From the NCBI RefSeq assembly GCF_964656455.1, contig NC_135726.1, forward strand, positions 6,830,001 to 6,894,000: DNA of 64,000 nt, read 5' to 3'. Of this stretch, positions 22,357-33,540 are shown in pieces. The translations under genes and the position numbers were made by a program. The number at the start of each line of letters is the position of its first letter. The first letter of the stretch is position 1. This stretch comes from Halichoerus grypus. Taxonomy: Eukaryota; Chordata; Mammalia; Carnivora; Phocidae. Below the pieces are notes generated by a model, which had not been told where the DNA came from, did not search any database, and worked only from the letters and a program-made list of their open reading frames with translations.

Positions 22357-25300
22357 CACTGTTGCTTCCTTGTGAACTCGTACTCTAGATCTCATTCAGA
22401 TCATTTGATCCAGAAAACAGTTCATATGTTCATCTACTCATTCAACGTGTATTTATTGAGCACCTACTCTGTGCCACGCCCTGCCATAGGTGCTGTGGAC
22501 GGAGACACGTGGCGAAGGAGACACGTACATGAAATCTAAAGTATTTTAGGTGTGTTAAAAGCTAAGGAGAAAAATAAAGTGGGGATGGAGGATAGGGAGT
22601 GGGGATGGCTTGATTTTAGGTAGGATGGGCTCTTTAATTTTGTTCTGGAATGCATCTCACTCTCCAGGTACATAACAGGTGCTCAAAAAAATTTTGTTGT
22701 GTTTGTTGGATAAATCCTAAAATAAAAAAGGCACAAGAGACCTTGACTGATCATCTGCTCCCAAACTCTCAGTTTGCGGATGAGGAAGCTGAGGCACAGA
22801 GAGGCTAAATCATCAGCCACTTGTCACTTGTCACTACAGCTGTGGAGTGACCCAGCAAGGAAGATGCCCGTCTGCTGTGTGACCCTGGGGCTCCACCCCC
22901 AACGTTCCCTGCTCCTCATCCATCACAACCGATACAGGGCAAGCCCTCATCCACTCGTGGCTGGAAGCTCACTGAAGCCTGTGCAGCCGACTCTGCTCTG
23001 GGTGAGGGGGACGCAGGGCTGGCCTGGTGTTGGCAGGAGACAGTGAGCCTTGCCTGCCTCCCAGGCCGGCTGGCGACAGCAGCCTTCTCAGCAACTTTGG
23101 GGACCGTTGAAGATGCTCCGGCCTGCTCCTCGGCTCCCTGGCGTGCGTTTGCAGGGTCTTGGCTAACAGTGAGCATCCACACGTGGTCAGCGACGGGCCA
23201 CAGGCCCGGGCCTGTGCGGGGGGCCAGGGGAAGGGCTCGGGAGTGAGGAAGGCATGGGCCCCACCCTCCAGGCGCTGCTGTCGGGGAGGATCGGCCGGGA
23301 GCAGGGGCGGGGAGCAGGGGTGGGGGTGCAGCCGCTCGGCAGGTGGGCCGTGCAGGGTGGCTGAGCTGGAGATGGCGGGGACAGAGAGGGAAGCCTGGCA
23401 GGCAGGAGCACGGCTGTGTTCTGGAGCAGGGACTGTGTGTGTGGGGTGGGCAGGTGCCACCATATACCCCAGGGCCATCAGGGGGCTGGCGGGGCCCTGT
23501 CCTTGTGTCTGTGCTGGAGAGCCACCGGGTGTGTTGGGCAGGGCAGCAAGGGAGAATGAAGGGAAGGTGCCTCTCTAGGGGATTTGAAATTCCAGATTCG
23601 CATCCCAGTTCCCTGTGCCACCTTGGGTCTGTCACCTGACCTCTCTGAACCTCAGTCTCGTCCTCTGAAACAGGAATCAGAACACTTCCTGGGCTGTTGG
23701 GAGGATCCAGTGAGCAGAGCACAGAGGCAGAAGCCACTACTAGGATCATGTCTCGGACAAGAATTTACTGCGTGTCTCTTGTATGCCAGGCACTGAGGCT
23801 GACCTGGGGTTCACTGGGGATGGGCGACGGCTCCGGGCTTCCTGGGGGCTGACGGGCAAAGTGTAGTGTGTGGGGCTGTGGGGGCTGAGAGGGGCGTTCA
23901 CCCCAGCCTGGCAGGGTGGGCTCCCTGGAGGGATGACACATATGAGAAGAGCTGCAGAAAGCGCAGTCCCTCCAGGGGAAGGCGAGGGAGGGACAGCATG
24001 ACCAGACCTGCTGGGGGTGGGGGAGGGGCGCGGCCTGACCCACCAACTGTTGCTTTCCTGGGGGCAGGATTGCCCTTACCAGGGCTGGAAATTCGTCCTG
24101 ATAACAGGTGTGTGGGAGCCACGACGGCTCACCCACGTTCATGGAGGCGAAACCCTACCTGACGTTATCTGCATCCAGAATCTAACTTCATTTTACATAT
24201 AAATGCAAATTTCCCTTCCCTGACCAGTTATCACAGTCACTGAATTTTCTAGGAGCGCAACCACCATGTCAATGGAGGGGAAGGCTGTTCTTTGTTTCTT
24301 TTGGACATTAACCAAGAGCTGGCCACCATTTCTAAAAATCATGTCACCAACGGCCTCACCCACAGGCACACCTGTGACCTGGGGCTCCTGGGTCGGGGCA
24401 AGCTTCTGATTCCTTCTCTCTATCTTTGAGAGGGTCCAGCATCCTCCCATATGATTTTATGGCAAATTATCTCCCTTTTAGTCCTTCTCCTTTATATTAT
24501 AATTAGGGCATCATATTGCTGGTTTGGAAGTCACACGTACAGGTGAATTCTATACCCAGGAATTCAAGTTCAGAATAGAAAGTCACATTACAAAATACTC
24601 ATTTTATAAAAGAAGCAGCAGGTCTGAATACGTTCCAGCCCCTGAGATAGGAGTTGGGGAAATGGTTTCGTGCCCGTGAGCCAGGGCTGAAAGGACGGGG
24701 CAGCCAGCCCCCATGGCCCCCACCAAGAAGCACGCAGACCTCGGGAAGGATTCAGTGATGTGGGTGACCAGGAGAGGGGGGTCTGAACATCGCACTGCCC
24801 CCTCCGAAACAGTGCCCTCAGGTGGAAACAGAAAAGGCACCTTGGCCTGATGTGGACCCATCTGTGTTCTCATGTGTGAATCTCGTGTGAGGACACAGCC
24901 CTGAGACCAGCTGGGTGCACACAGCTGTCCCGATTCAGCTCAGAAAGGTAGAGGCTCTTTATGGTGGGTAAGACTTTGAGACGGAATCCACCTAACACAC
25001 AGTCTGTCAGGAGTGTGACTGACTAACGTTAGCCACCGAATGAGGGCAGGAAGTGCCAAGTGAAATTCACTTCCACATCAATTGTCAGGTTACTCAGATT
25101 GAGCGCATGTTCTTGTACTCACCCAAAGAGAGGGAGAGAGATGTCCTTTATATTAACAAGGAGCGTCATTTCCTCGGGGAGAAAAGTACACATATTTAAA
25201 AACTATCAAGAGGAGTGTCATATTTCCAACCTGCCTGGGACCCCGATGGTTGTGCCCTGTCACTTAGAGGGATGAGGCTGGAGAGCCAGCCGTTGACCAG

Positions 25301-25538
25301 ACGACCAAAGGGCTTGTAAGTCACGTCAAGGAGCTGCAACTTAATCCCAAATTTAATGGGAAGCCATTGGCAGCTGTTGAGCAGGAAGCTACGTGATCAA
25401 ATTTGCATTTTAGAGAAGTCATTCTGGCTACAGGGTGGACAGTGGATGGGAGGGGCTGAGACTAGATGCGGGGAGGTCATTCGGGAGCCTGGGGGTTTGG
25501 GCACCGGGAGAGGATGGTGGCCCAGATTGTGCAGGAGC
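22357..25538. other. Intergenic; L2 and MIR pieces, no gene
   Basis: L2-like piece at about 22435-22520 ('GTATTTATTGAGCACCTACT'). MIR-like pieces at about 22770-22870 ('GAGGAAGCTGAGGCACAGAG') and 23590-23780 ('CCTCTCTGAACCTCAGTCTC'). The stretch 22950-23580 is GC-rich with long frames on both strands, the longest 277 codons on the minus strand, but no domain is recognisable. The AT-rich stretch 24170-24620 is unassigned. Confidence 0.5.
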
Positions 25539-25554
25539 AAGAAATGACAGTAGG

Positions 25555-25759
25555 AGGGGCGCCTGGGTGGCTCAGTCATTAAGCATCTGCCTTCGGCTCA
25601 GGTCATGATCCCAGGGTCCTGGGATCGAGTCCCGCATCGGGCTCCCTGCTCAGCGGGAAGCCTGCTCCTCCCTCTGCCACTCCCCCTGCTTGTGTTCCCT
25701 CTCTCGCTGTGTCTCTCTCTGTCAAATAAATAAATAAAATCTTTAAAAAAAAAAAAAAA
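25555..25759 (+). mobile_element. Young carnivore SINE with perfect duplication
   Basis: Full-length copy with GCGCC head, A and B box-like regions, CT-rich body, AATAAA tail and a long pure A run. Perfect 16-bp duplication AAGAAATGACAGTAGG on both sides (25539-25554 and 25760-25775). Confidence 0.97.
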
Positions 25760-25805
25760 AAGAAATGACAGTAGGGGCCATGCGGGGGGGGGGGGGCAGA
25801 CAAAA

Positions 25806-25895
25806 GTGGCCTGACTTGTCTGGAGGGTGGGGGTGGGGGACAGAGGTGGCCTGTCTTGTCCTGGGGGGGAGGGGTGGGCAGAGGACAGTGGCCTG
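25806..25895. repeat. G-rich minisatellite, about 2.2 units
   Basis: Units start with GTGGCCTG at 25806, 25845 and 25888 (steps of 39 and 43 bp) and share the following CTTGTC and a G-rich part. It directly follows a 12-bp G run. Confidence 0.7.
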
Positions 25896-26539
25896 GATTA
25901 ACAAATGGGCATCGAGGAGAGTGGTCATGTGCAAGCCTTCTGCAGCCCGTGCCCCGTGCAGGCACCGCCCACACGATCCTCCAGCAAAGGCAGGTCCACT
26001 GGGTCACCGTGTATACAGACAAGGAAATGGGGACTCAGAGAACTTAAGCCTTTGCTGTGGGCACAGGGGTGACCACCGTGGTCACAGTGCACCTGCCTCT
26101 CAGAGATTCTAGAGCTCTTTCAGAGGCCTTGTGGACGGGTCCCATGATTGGATTTGTGCCAAGGAAGAATGCTTGTCTGCATGGACTGCCCAGGGTCTGC
26201 CTGGCCATGCACAGGAACAAAGAACTGAGTTTCTTCTGTTGGGCCTGGAGCCCCGAACTCAAACGTGCTCCAGCTGCAAAGGCAGGAAGGCAGCCCTGCA
26301 GAGTTGCCTCCCCGATAAGACTGTCCTCAGGGAAGCAGCTGAAGGGCCTGGGTACAGCCACGAACCTCCTGAGTGGACACAGCTGCCCCAAGCAGGGGGT
26401 GGACCAGACCCACCTGCAACCTCCCAAGGTCAGGGGTCGCCCTAATCAGGGCTCCTGAGCATGCAGGACACCCCTCCCTTCGTGCCTCCAGCATCAGGTG
26501 CAGGAATCATGCAGCCCTGTCCAGAGTCCGGAGGTCACC

Positions 26540-26780
26540 CTGTAGAGACGTCGCTGGGAGGGGAGAGGATGGAACCAGCGACCTGGCTCCTCCCCCGGAC
26601 ACCAGCCCCAGTCGGGACGCCGAGCCTCCGCGGCCCCGCGGCAGCAGCCCTCGGCCGCGTGGGTTTGGGGCGCCCTCTGCTGGGCGCTTTCGCTGTTTGC
26701 CGGGTACCGCCGGGACCCGCCTCCGGAATTGGATCTTTAGGTGTTTGTGGCAGGGAGGGCGGGGGCGGGCAGGGAAGAGG
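26540..26780. promoter_or_regulatory. Small GC-rich, CpG-dense patch
   Basis: Isolated CpG-rich stretch of about 240 bp between the two genes, too short for a classical island but clearly above its surroundings. It contains GGGCGGG boxes and a strong CTCF-consensus match. Could be an insulator, an enhancer or the promoter of an unannotated noncoding transcript; the sequence alone cannot decide. Confidence 0.5.
26670..26683 (-). promoter_or_regulatory. CTCF-binding-site candidate
   Basis: GCGCCCTCTGCTGG matches every position of the reverse complement of the published CTCF core consensus CCASYAGRKGGCRS. It lies in a CpG-rich patch in the intergenic space between CMIP and GAN. Confidence 0.6.
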
Positions 26781-26965
26781 GTGTCCTTTCTCTTCGCGTG
26801 GGGAGGGGGAGACAGTCCCAGGGAGAAGGTGGCCGGTCCCCCAGCGAAGAGAAAGAAGGCACGGGACAGATGAGCCTATGGTTTCCATGTCGGTGCCTGT
26901 GCCCCCGTCAATAAGGGCCCGCCCTGCCGGGACCCTCACTCGGTCCCTCCCACACGCTGGCTTTT

Positions 26966-27340
26966 ATGCCTCTCTTAGAATTCACAGTAGCCCGCGGTGA
27001 TTACAGTATTGCAATTATTTTAATGGATATAACTGCTACTACTACCTATTTTATTGGATATTATTTACTACATATTGGAGTCACAGTAGCCCATGATAAT
27101 AATAGTATTAAAATTATTTTAATGGATGTAACTATTACTCCAACTTATTTATTGGATATTACTTGGATGGGTAGAATTACTACTCCTTATTATGGATATT
27201 TTATTCAATATTATTTGTTAGATATCGGATATTATTTATTGGCTATTGGATTCATAGAAGGCCATGATAATCATTGTAAAAAGGTTATTTTAATGACTAG
27301 AACTACTCCTCCTAGTTATTGGATATTTGATAATTTTTGA
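26966..27340 (+). repeat. AT-rich degenerate repeat holding a 124-codon open frame
   Basis: A block rich in ATTATTTTAATGGATGTAAC-like words. The unit beginning TCACAGTAGCCC recurs at 26982 and 27081 and as TCATAGAAGGCC at 27252: spacings 99 and 171 bp, both multiples of three. The plus frame from the ATG at 26966 therefore repeats at protein level (xVAxxxxSIxIILMDxT) and stays open for 124 codons. It matches no protein family I know; the composition (Y, I, L, T) is what TTA and GAT-rich DNA would give. I regard it as an odd noncoding repeat rather than a gene. Confidence 0.6.
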
Positions 27341-27379
27341 ATGAATAGAACTACTAGGGCTAATAGCTATCACTGATTG

Positions 27380-28444
27380 ATTGAGTAGCCGTGATGTGCC
27401 CCATGCTTCATTACCTAGCTCAAGCCTCATTTCTATCATCAAGCCCATTTTCCAGATAAGAAAGCTGAAGTTCCCAACGACCAAGTGCCACCCCAAAGCC
27501 ACACAGCTCCGCAGGTGCAGACCCTCATCAAACCCCGGGCTGGACCCCGGGGTCAGTACTCTCTCCTTTGCCTGGCTGGCCCCCTCAGCTGTGGCCATAG
27601 TACCGGCCCCCCTAGGACGCAGAGGACCCCTCATTCACCCTGGAGGTGGGGGGCTCCCGTGCTTGTGAAAGCTGCTTACCTTCTGCCATCCCCTGGAGCA
27701 GTTCTGTCTGGTAGCAACTGAGGCAGGGTTGGTGCAAAAGACATAGGGCCTGGTACCTGTGCACCCCGAGTTCCTGCAGGGCTCTCAGCACTGCCGAGTG
27801 GAAGGTCAGGGCTCCCCAAGCATCCTGGAACCCGTCCCTCCCAAGAATGACATGACTGCATGGAAGTGAAAAAGGCATTGGGCCCATCTGTCTCCGTGAC
27901 CAGGAATGTTGAGTAAAGAAAAGTCCTTCCTTGGCTGGGGAGGGACAGCCTCTTCTAACAACATCCTTTCAAAGCTCTATGGGGTGAGTCCCAGGCAGGC
28001 AGCGCTTCATGAAGATCAAGGAGGTCCAGAGGAGCCCTGGCTTTTCTCTCTGGGGATGCACCAAGGCGGACATGGGGAGGTTGGGGGGGGGGAAGATGCA
28101 CAATTATTCCTTACTTAACACCTTCCACCCCACTTGCCAGGCTCTGTGTTGACTGTTTTCCATTTGCCATCTCACCAGCTCTATATGAGGTTGGCACTCG
28201 TTCACCCATGGGGAGACTGAGGCATGGAAATACTAATTTCCATGGGTCTATATATAATACTAATTGCCCAGGGTCACACAGCTGGGGAGTGACGTGAAGG
28301 ATTCGAACTCAGACCTTTCCCCGTTCCAAAAACATCCATGCTTTTCCCATTAAAGGGACATTTGTATTTGGCCTATGGCCCACTTTGACTTCCAGATCTT
28401 CTTCTTGTCCATGTTTACAGGGGCCTTCCTATCCCATCTGGCAG
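27380..28444. other. Intergenic with MIR pieces, no gene
   Basis: MIR-like pieces at about 27410-27540 ('CATTTTCCAGATAAGAAAGC') and 28115-28330 ('GGGGAGACTGAGGCATGGAA', 'CAGGGTCACACAGCTGGGGA'). The rest is unassigned. Confidence 0.5.
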
Positions 28445-28700
28445 CAGTGTGTGGTGTTTAAGTGCACAGGCTCAGTGATCAGCTTGTCTGGGATTTAATC
28501 CTGGGCCTGCCACTCGCCAGCACTGGGTAAATGACGTCACCACTCTATGCCTCGGTTTCCCCATCTGTAAAATAGGGATAATGGTAATAATACCTCCCTC
28601 CAAGGGATCATGTGAAGAGTAAATGAATTAATATTTATAAATATGAAATTCTTAGAGCCTGGTACAAGATAAATGCTCAACACATGGGCTTTTATTCATT
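28445..28700 (+). repeat. MIR SINE, well preserved, containing a full CRE
   Basis: Near full-length MIR: 'GTGTTTAAGTGCACAGGCTC', 'CTATGCCTCGGTTTCCCCAT', 'CTGTAAAATAGGGATAATGG', then the TTAGAGCCTGGTACAAGATA segment. A perfect TGACGTCA lies at 28532-28539. Confidence 0.8.
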
Positions 28701-28709
28701 CATGCCGTA

Positions 28710-28850
28710 GCTCTCAGCCCGGGTTGCAAATCAACCCGGGAGCTTTAGAAAAATGCCAACGTGTGGGTCCCACGCCAGAGGTTCTGATTTAACTGGTCTC
28801 AGGCGGCAGAGCTCCCTGGGTGATTCCAGTGCTCAGGCAAAAGCAAGATG
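28710..28850 (-). mobile_element. hAT-Charlie-like DNA transposon relic
   Basis: 'GAGGTTCTGATTTAACTGGT' and 'GAGCTCCCTGGGTGATTCCA' between roughly inverted ends are typical of small non-autonomous hAT elements. A related short fragment lies near 32390-32420. Subfamily not assigned. Confidence 0.5.
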
Positions 28851-30015
28851 CACCCGGCCAGAGTTTCCACAGCAGGGGTGGTGTCCTGGGCACCAGGGAC
28901 AGTGGGTGGCACCCAGCAGGTGTCAGGAAATGCTGGAGGGCTGCTCAGACGCCCTTTGGGTCTATGTCACTCTTAATTCAGCATCAAGATCCCGATGAGT
29001 TTGGATCTCACCTCCCATCAGGTAGGAGGGAGGTCACCCACTCACGTCGAGGTCATTGGCCTGAAATATGAAGACAAGCTTTGTCCCATCCTGAAAGTGC
29101 CTAATGCAAACATGAAGTCATCCCAGCCCTGCCTCTGCCAAGGGCTGTGGGAGATCCGCCCGGGACAGAGCCAAGTTCCTGAGAATTCCCGAGAAGGGAC
29201 GCACCCTGCTTCCTTCTAAGTCCCATGCTGCTGGCCCCTGGCTTCTCTGGGGTGTGCCAGGGAGGAGAAATTCAGGTCCGGCGAGGGTGTGGGGGCAGGC
29301 AGAGGCCTCTGAGCTCCGGCCTGTGGCTCTGGTCTGGGCCCATCCCTTCCACGGCACTCAAATCCCTCTCCCACAAAGGATGACACATACTGGTTCCTTA
29401 TTCCCTTTTACAGATGACTTCAGCTCTCTGGGTCTTTGTTTTCTCATCTGAAAATACCTCATAGGTTTTTGTGAGGATAAAGGACAGAAGAGAGTCCGCA
29501 TTAAGTGGTGGCTACGATTCAGCAGTCACGCCGGTTGGGGGGACGGGGGTGGTCCAGGAGGTGACCAGAAGCACCCTTCTGGAGGTGGGCTGTGGCCCGG
29601 TCACCCAGGAAGGGCAGCTGACAGAGGCTCAAGGCCTGGGGCCCTGAGGGCAGGGGCTGGAGGCTAACAGAGAGAAAACGCAGTTGGTGCAAGAGCCAGA
29701 CCCATCCCCTGCTAAGATGCAAGCATTTCCTCCAAACACATGAAGGGACCAGCATTTCCCGTGCCCCCCCTGCCCCCCCGCGGGCCAGGCATAGGCCAAG
29801 ATGTGTATACGGGTGCTGCGTGCATGTCGGGTAAGCCCCCTGGCAGCCTTTCAAGGGATATTAGCCTCTGTTTCCATTTAAAGACAACATGACGGAGGGG
29901 TGAGTGCTCCCGAATCCATGCCCAAATCTGCCCGAGTGTGAAGCCTTACCTCTTCTACTTTGTTCGCACACTGGAATGGGATGTGGGTGAAACATCAGCC
30001 AGGGGCCTAAGGGAC
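28851..30015. other. Intergenic; one MIR-like piece, no gene
   Basis: A MIR-like piece lies at about 29390-29500 ('GGGTCTTTGTTTTCTCATCT', 'GGTTTTTGTGAGGATAAAGG'). Otherwise unassigned, moderately GC-rich. Confidence 0.45.
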
Positions 30016-30242
30016 CTCTCTAAATTATTATTATTATTATTATTATTATTTTTAGAGAGAGCATGAGTGAGGAAGGGGGGTGGCGGGGAAGGGCAGAGGG
30101 AGAGGGAGGGAGAGACTCTAAAGTAGGCTCCATACCTAGCACAGAGCCCGATGTGGGGTTTGGTCTCACGACCCTGAGATCACAACCTGAGCCAAAATCA
30201 AGAATCGGACCTTTAACTGACTAAGCCAGCAAGACACCCCCC
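30016..30242 (-). mobile_element. Carnivore SINE with (TTA)n-derived tail
   Basis: Minus-strand SINE: a TTA microsatellite (about 9 units) at the tail position, GAGA-rich body, 'GATCACAACCTGAGCCAAAA' and a diverged head. The tail appears to have grown into a microsatellite. Confidence 0.8.
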
Positions 30243-30271
30243 CCCTTGTATTATTTTAAATAGATAATTTA

Positions 30272-30400
30272 GGGGGGCACCTGCATGGCTCAGTCGATAG
30301 AGCACATGTCTCTTCATCTCAGGGTTGTGAATTCAAGCCCCACGTTGGGCATAGAGGTTACTTAAACAAAATAAATAGAAATAGAAAAGAAAAGAAAAGA
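30272..30400 (+). mobile_element. Short-type carnivore SINE (no CT-rich body)
   Basis: Head 'GGGCACCTGCATGGCTCAGT', then 'GGGTTGTGAATTCAAGCCCC', 'ACGTTGGGCATAGAGGTTAC' and an A-rich tail passing into AAAAG units. Same subfamily as the copies at 40.7 and 56.7 kb. Confidence 0.8.
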
Positions 30401-30730
30401 ATACAATGGAAGATGCACCACAAGTCTAGGAAGCTCTGAGTTCCCTCTGGAGGGACTGGGTCACCTCTCATCTCCAGCGTGGTGTCTTGCAACAAGGAGC
30501 TGGCATGACAAATGTTTGTTAAACTAAACATTGACTTATTCATTCTTTCAACAAATATTTACTGAACACCCACTGGGTATTACATGAGGTACTGGGAACC
30601 CAACAGGGAACAAGACAGACAAGGTCGGTGGGTTAATAGAGCCCACATCCAGGGAGTGTGTGTGGGGAGTAGGATGCACAGGGAAAAGAGACGGAAAGTA
30701 AGCAAAGGGAATGAAAGCCTGTGATAAGGA
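30401..30730. other. Intergenic with an L2-like piece
   Basis: An L2 3'-end-like piece spans about 30535-30640 ('CTTTCAACAAATATTTACTG', 'AACAGGGAACAAGACAGACA'). No gene. Confidence 0.55.
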
Positions 30731-31130
30731 CTATGTGTCAGGTATCTGTTGCTGCGTAACAAACACCCCCAAACACATGACGCCACAGAACCACCGTTCA
30801 TTTCCTCACAGTGCTGCAGCTTGGGCTGGGCTCGGCGGGAGGTTCTTTCGCTGGTCTTACCTGAGGCCCTTTGTCACCTCCCCTGGCATCTGGCACCTGG
30901 ACTGGGGTGGGAGGGCTTCAGCGGGCCTCACCACGCCTCCCCTCTCTCCACATGGCCTCATTATCTGAGAGTCTAGCCGGAGGGCTTCCTGACAGGGTGG
31001 CTGGAGGGCTTCAAGAGAGCAAAGGCAAAGCTACATGGCCATTCCAGGCCGGGCTCTGGAACCAGATCAGTGTCACTTCAGCCACTCTGTTGGCCAGTGA
31101 GTCATGAAACCGGCCCAGATTCAGGAGATG
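30731..31130 (-). repeat. Old interspersed repeat, class uncertain
   Basis: Begins 'GTATCTGTTGCTGCGTAACA' and includes 'CACATGGCCTCATTATCTGA' and 'TTCAGCCACTCTGTTGGCCA', an order I recall from a common ancient LTR or DNA element whose name I cannot fix. Confidence 0.45.
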
Positions 31131-32452
31131 GCACCATGAACTCCCAGTTTTTGGTGGCAGCAGCTGCAAAAGAGCATGGCCACGTTTTTCCATTTATCCC
31201 CAGCTCGGAAAGACATACATCAGGTGATGAAATAGGGCAGAAGTCAGAAATCAGGCCCACAGACATAGTTGCTTGGTCTGAACAGTGTTACCATTTTTGA
31301 AAAATTGAATTGACTTTAAATGCAGAGACCAGAGCCTTTCACGTAAAACTCCAGGTTTTCTAGCTTCTTTGGAAAGGTCAGGAGGTCTGGCCACGCTGGG
31401 CCCCCATTTCCGCACGGCAGGCTGCAGAGCGCTAGCTGAGAGGCAGCTGCCTCCACCAGGTGGGGGGGGGCCCTCTCCTTTTGCCGCTGGTCTTGCCTCC
31501 CCAGTGATGTCTAACCCTGGACTGAGTGTCTGCTCCCACCTAGGACCCTTCGGATTTGTTGCTGTGACAGTGGGGCTGAGGAGGAAAGCAAGAAACATCG
31601 CCCCTACCTGAGAGATACACTGAGAAGCCCGTGTTTGGACATTATCTGTATTTGTAGAGAATCAGCAGTTGATTCTCTATGCCTCGGCTTCACTTTGGAA
31701 CCTCTTAGGCCTTTTGGCATTTCCAGGCCTTCTGATACAGAGCTGGGGGGAGAGGGGCAGAGAAGCTCTCCATAACGCGGTGCCATCGATGCCACATCCT
31801 GAAGGATGAGGAGCCAGGATGAGTGATGGGTGAAGAGACACAGCATGTGCCAATGCCCTGTGGTCACAGAGGGATCCTGTGGTAAGGGGAGGTGTCAAGT
31901 GGCATAAAATGAGGCTGAAGCAGTGGGTAAGAGACACCTTGCAGTGGTCCAGAGCCTACAGCATGAGGGTTAGGTGTCCTTCCCAAGGTGTGGGACAGCA
32001 GCAAAGGGTTTTTAAGCAGGGGAGTAACACGGTGGGACTTCCAAAGCCTGCAAATGCAGATTGCAAAGGGAGAGGGCTAGGATTTGGGGGTGGGTTTTCC
32101 AGTTGAGCTGGGTGGGATTGGCAAAGATCAGTGATGAAGACAGGAGGGGCTGTCTGTCGAGATTCCTGGTCCTCGACACTGTCTGAAGGAAGCCTAGGTA
32201 AGGAGGGGCCTCCAGCAACTCAGGCGGGCCGAGGGACTTCTACCGTAGCCTCTGCAGAGTAGAAAGTCTGCGGGGCGCAGATCTGGGGAGAAGTAGGACC
32301 AGTGAGCTCTGGCCCCTGAAAGTCTCGGCCACATCGGGCCAGCGATGGAAGCAGGTGTATCATTTCCAAGACGTCTGAAGACGGATGGTTCGCAGCTCTG
32401 GCTGCACATTAGGGTCCCCTGGGTCCCCTCCCTGGGCGCCTCCGGACTAAGC
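31131..32452. other. Intergenic, unassigned
   Basis: No gene or confident repeat. Near 31455 there is a CTCF-like core with one mismatch followed by a G run. Confidence 0.45.
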
Positions 32453-32468
32453 AAATTCTAACTTCTAG

Positions 32469-32641
32469 GGGCGCCTGGGTGGTTCAGTCAGTTAAGCGTC
32501 TGCCTTTGGCTCAGGTGATGATCCCGGGGTCCTGGGATCGAGCCCCACTGAGCAGGGAGCCTGCTTCTCCCTCTCCCTCTGCCTGCTGCTCTGCCTACTT
32601 GTGCTCTCTATCTCTGTCAAATAAATAAAATCTTAAAAAAA
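32469..32641 (+). mobile_element. Young carnivore SINE with perfect duplication
   Basis: GCGCC-head SINE with a short internal deletion (the part between the GATCGAGCCCC and GAGCAGGGAGCC segments is missing). Perfect 16-bp duplication AAATTCTAACTTCTAG at 32453-32468 and 32642-32657. Confidence 0.96.
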
Positions 32642-32669
32642 AAATTCTAACTTCTAGAGGGTGGGGCAG

Positions 32670-33085
32670 TGTGAGTTTCCCACAGCTGCTGTGACACACG
32701 GCTGCAGGCTGAGGGCCTTTATCCTCTCGAAGTTCTGCAGGCCGGCGGTCCAACAAGGGTCTCACTGGGCTGCAGTCAAGCTGATGCAGGGCGGTCTTCC
32801 TTCAGGAGGCTGCCGGAGAGAACCATCCCTTGGCCTCTTCCAGCTTCTGGAGGCTGCTCGTGGTCCTTGGCCTGTGGCCATGTCACTCCAACTTCTGCTG
32901 CTTCTGTTGTAACGTCTTCCGTTTGCCCCTCTGGTCTCCCTGTTATAATAAGAACCCTTGTGAGGACAAGCGGCCCACCTGGATAACGAAGAATCATCTC
33001 CTCATCTCAAAACCCTTCAGTGAATCACATCTGCGAAGTCCCTTTGGCCACGTCAGCTCACAGGTTCACTGGTTTGGGGATTAGG
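32670..33085 (-). mobile_element. MLT1-type solo LTR relic
   Basis: Reverse layout: 'CCACAGCTGCTGTGACACAC', 'TTATCCTCTCGAAGTTCTGC', 'CTTGGCCTCTTCCAGCTTCT', 'TATAATAAGAACCCTTGTGA', 'AGTCCCTTTGGCCACGTCAG'. Confidence 0.7.
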
Positions 33086-33334
33086 ACATGGACGTACTTG
33101 GGACGCAGCGGGTATCTTCTCACCTGCCACGGGGCTAAGGTGTCCCAAGGCTTTTCTGCATAGTGAGTGTAGTCAAAGGGAGGTCCCCGAGGACGGCTGG
33201 CTCTTCTGGCCTCATCTTGGGGTGCTGTGGGGACCCCTGGAGGGGACACTTCTTCAGCGCCAGTCCCACTGTACTGTGTCTAACGACAAGAAGAGATGGC
33301 AAAAAGGCAAAAGGACAGTTGCAGAAGGAACACA

Positions 33335-33540
33335 GGCCTAGGTATCAAGAGACCTGGGTTCAAATCCCAGCTCTGCCTGAGACCAGCCACATGACTTGGA
33401 CCAAGGGACTCAAACAGCTTGTGCCCTTCTCATCTGTTAAGTGAGGGTCGTGATCTTTAAGCATGTTGTGAAGATAACCGGCTGCAAAGGACCCGGCATG
33501 GGGTGGCAGGTGTCCAGTGGATGCTAGCCACCAAGTCTCC
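33335..33540 (+). repeat. MIR SINE relic
   Basis: 'GAGACCTGGGTTCAAATCCC', 'AGCTCTGCCTGAGACCAGCC', 'CTCATCTGTTAAGTGAGGGT' and a core-like end in forward order. Confidence 0.72.

Noticed and set aside
22916..23749. 277-codon minus-strand ORF in a GC-rich stretch
   Set aside because: Starts in a MIR-like piece, proline- and serine-rich without any domain; overlapping open frames exist on the other strand.
26373..27000. Two overlapping plus-strand ORFs (166 and 179 codons) over the GC-rich patch
   Set aside because: Mutually overlapping frames with no homology; best explained by local GC content.
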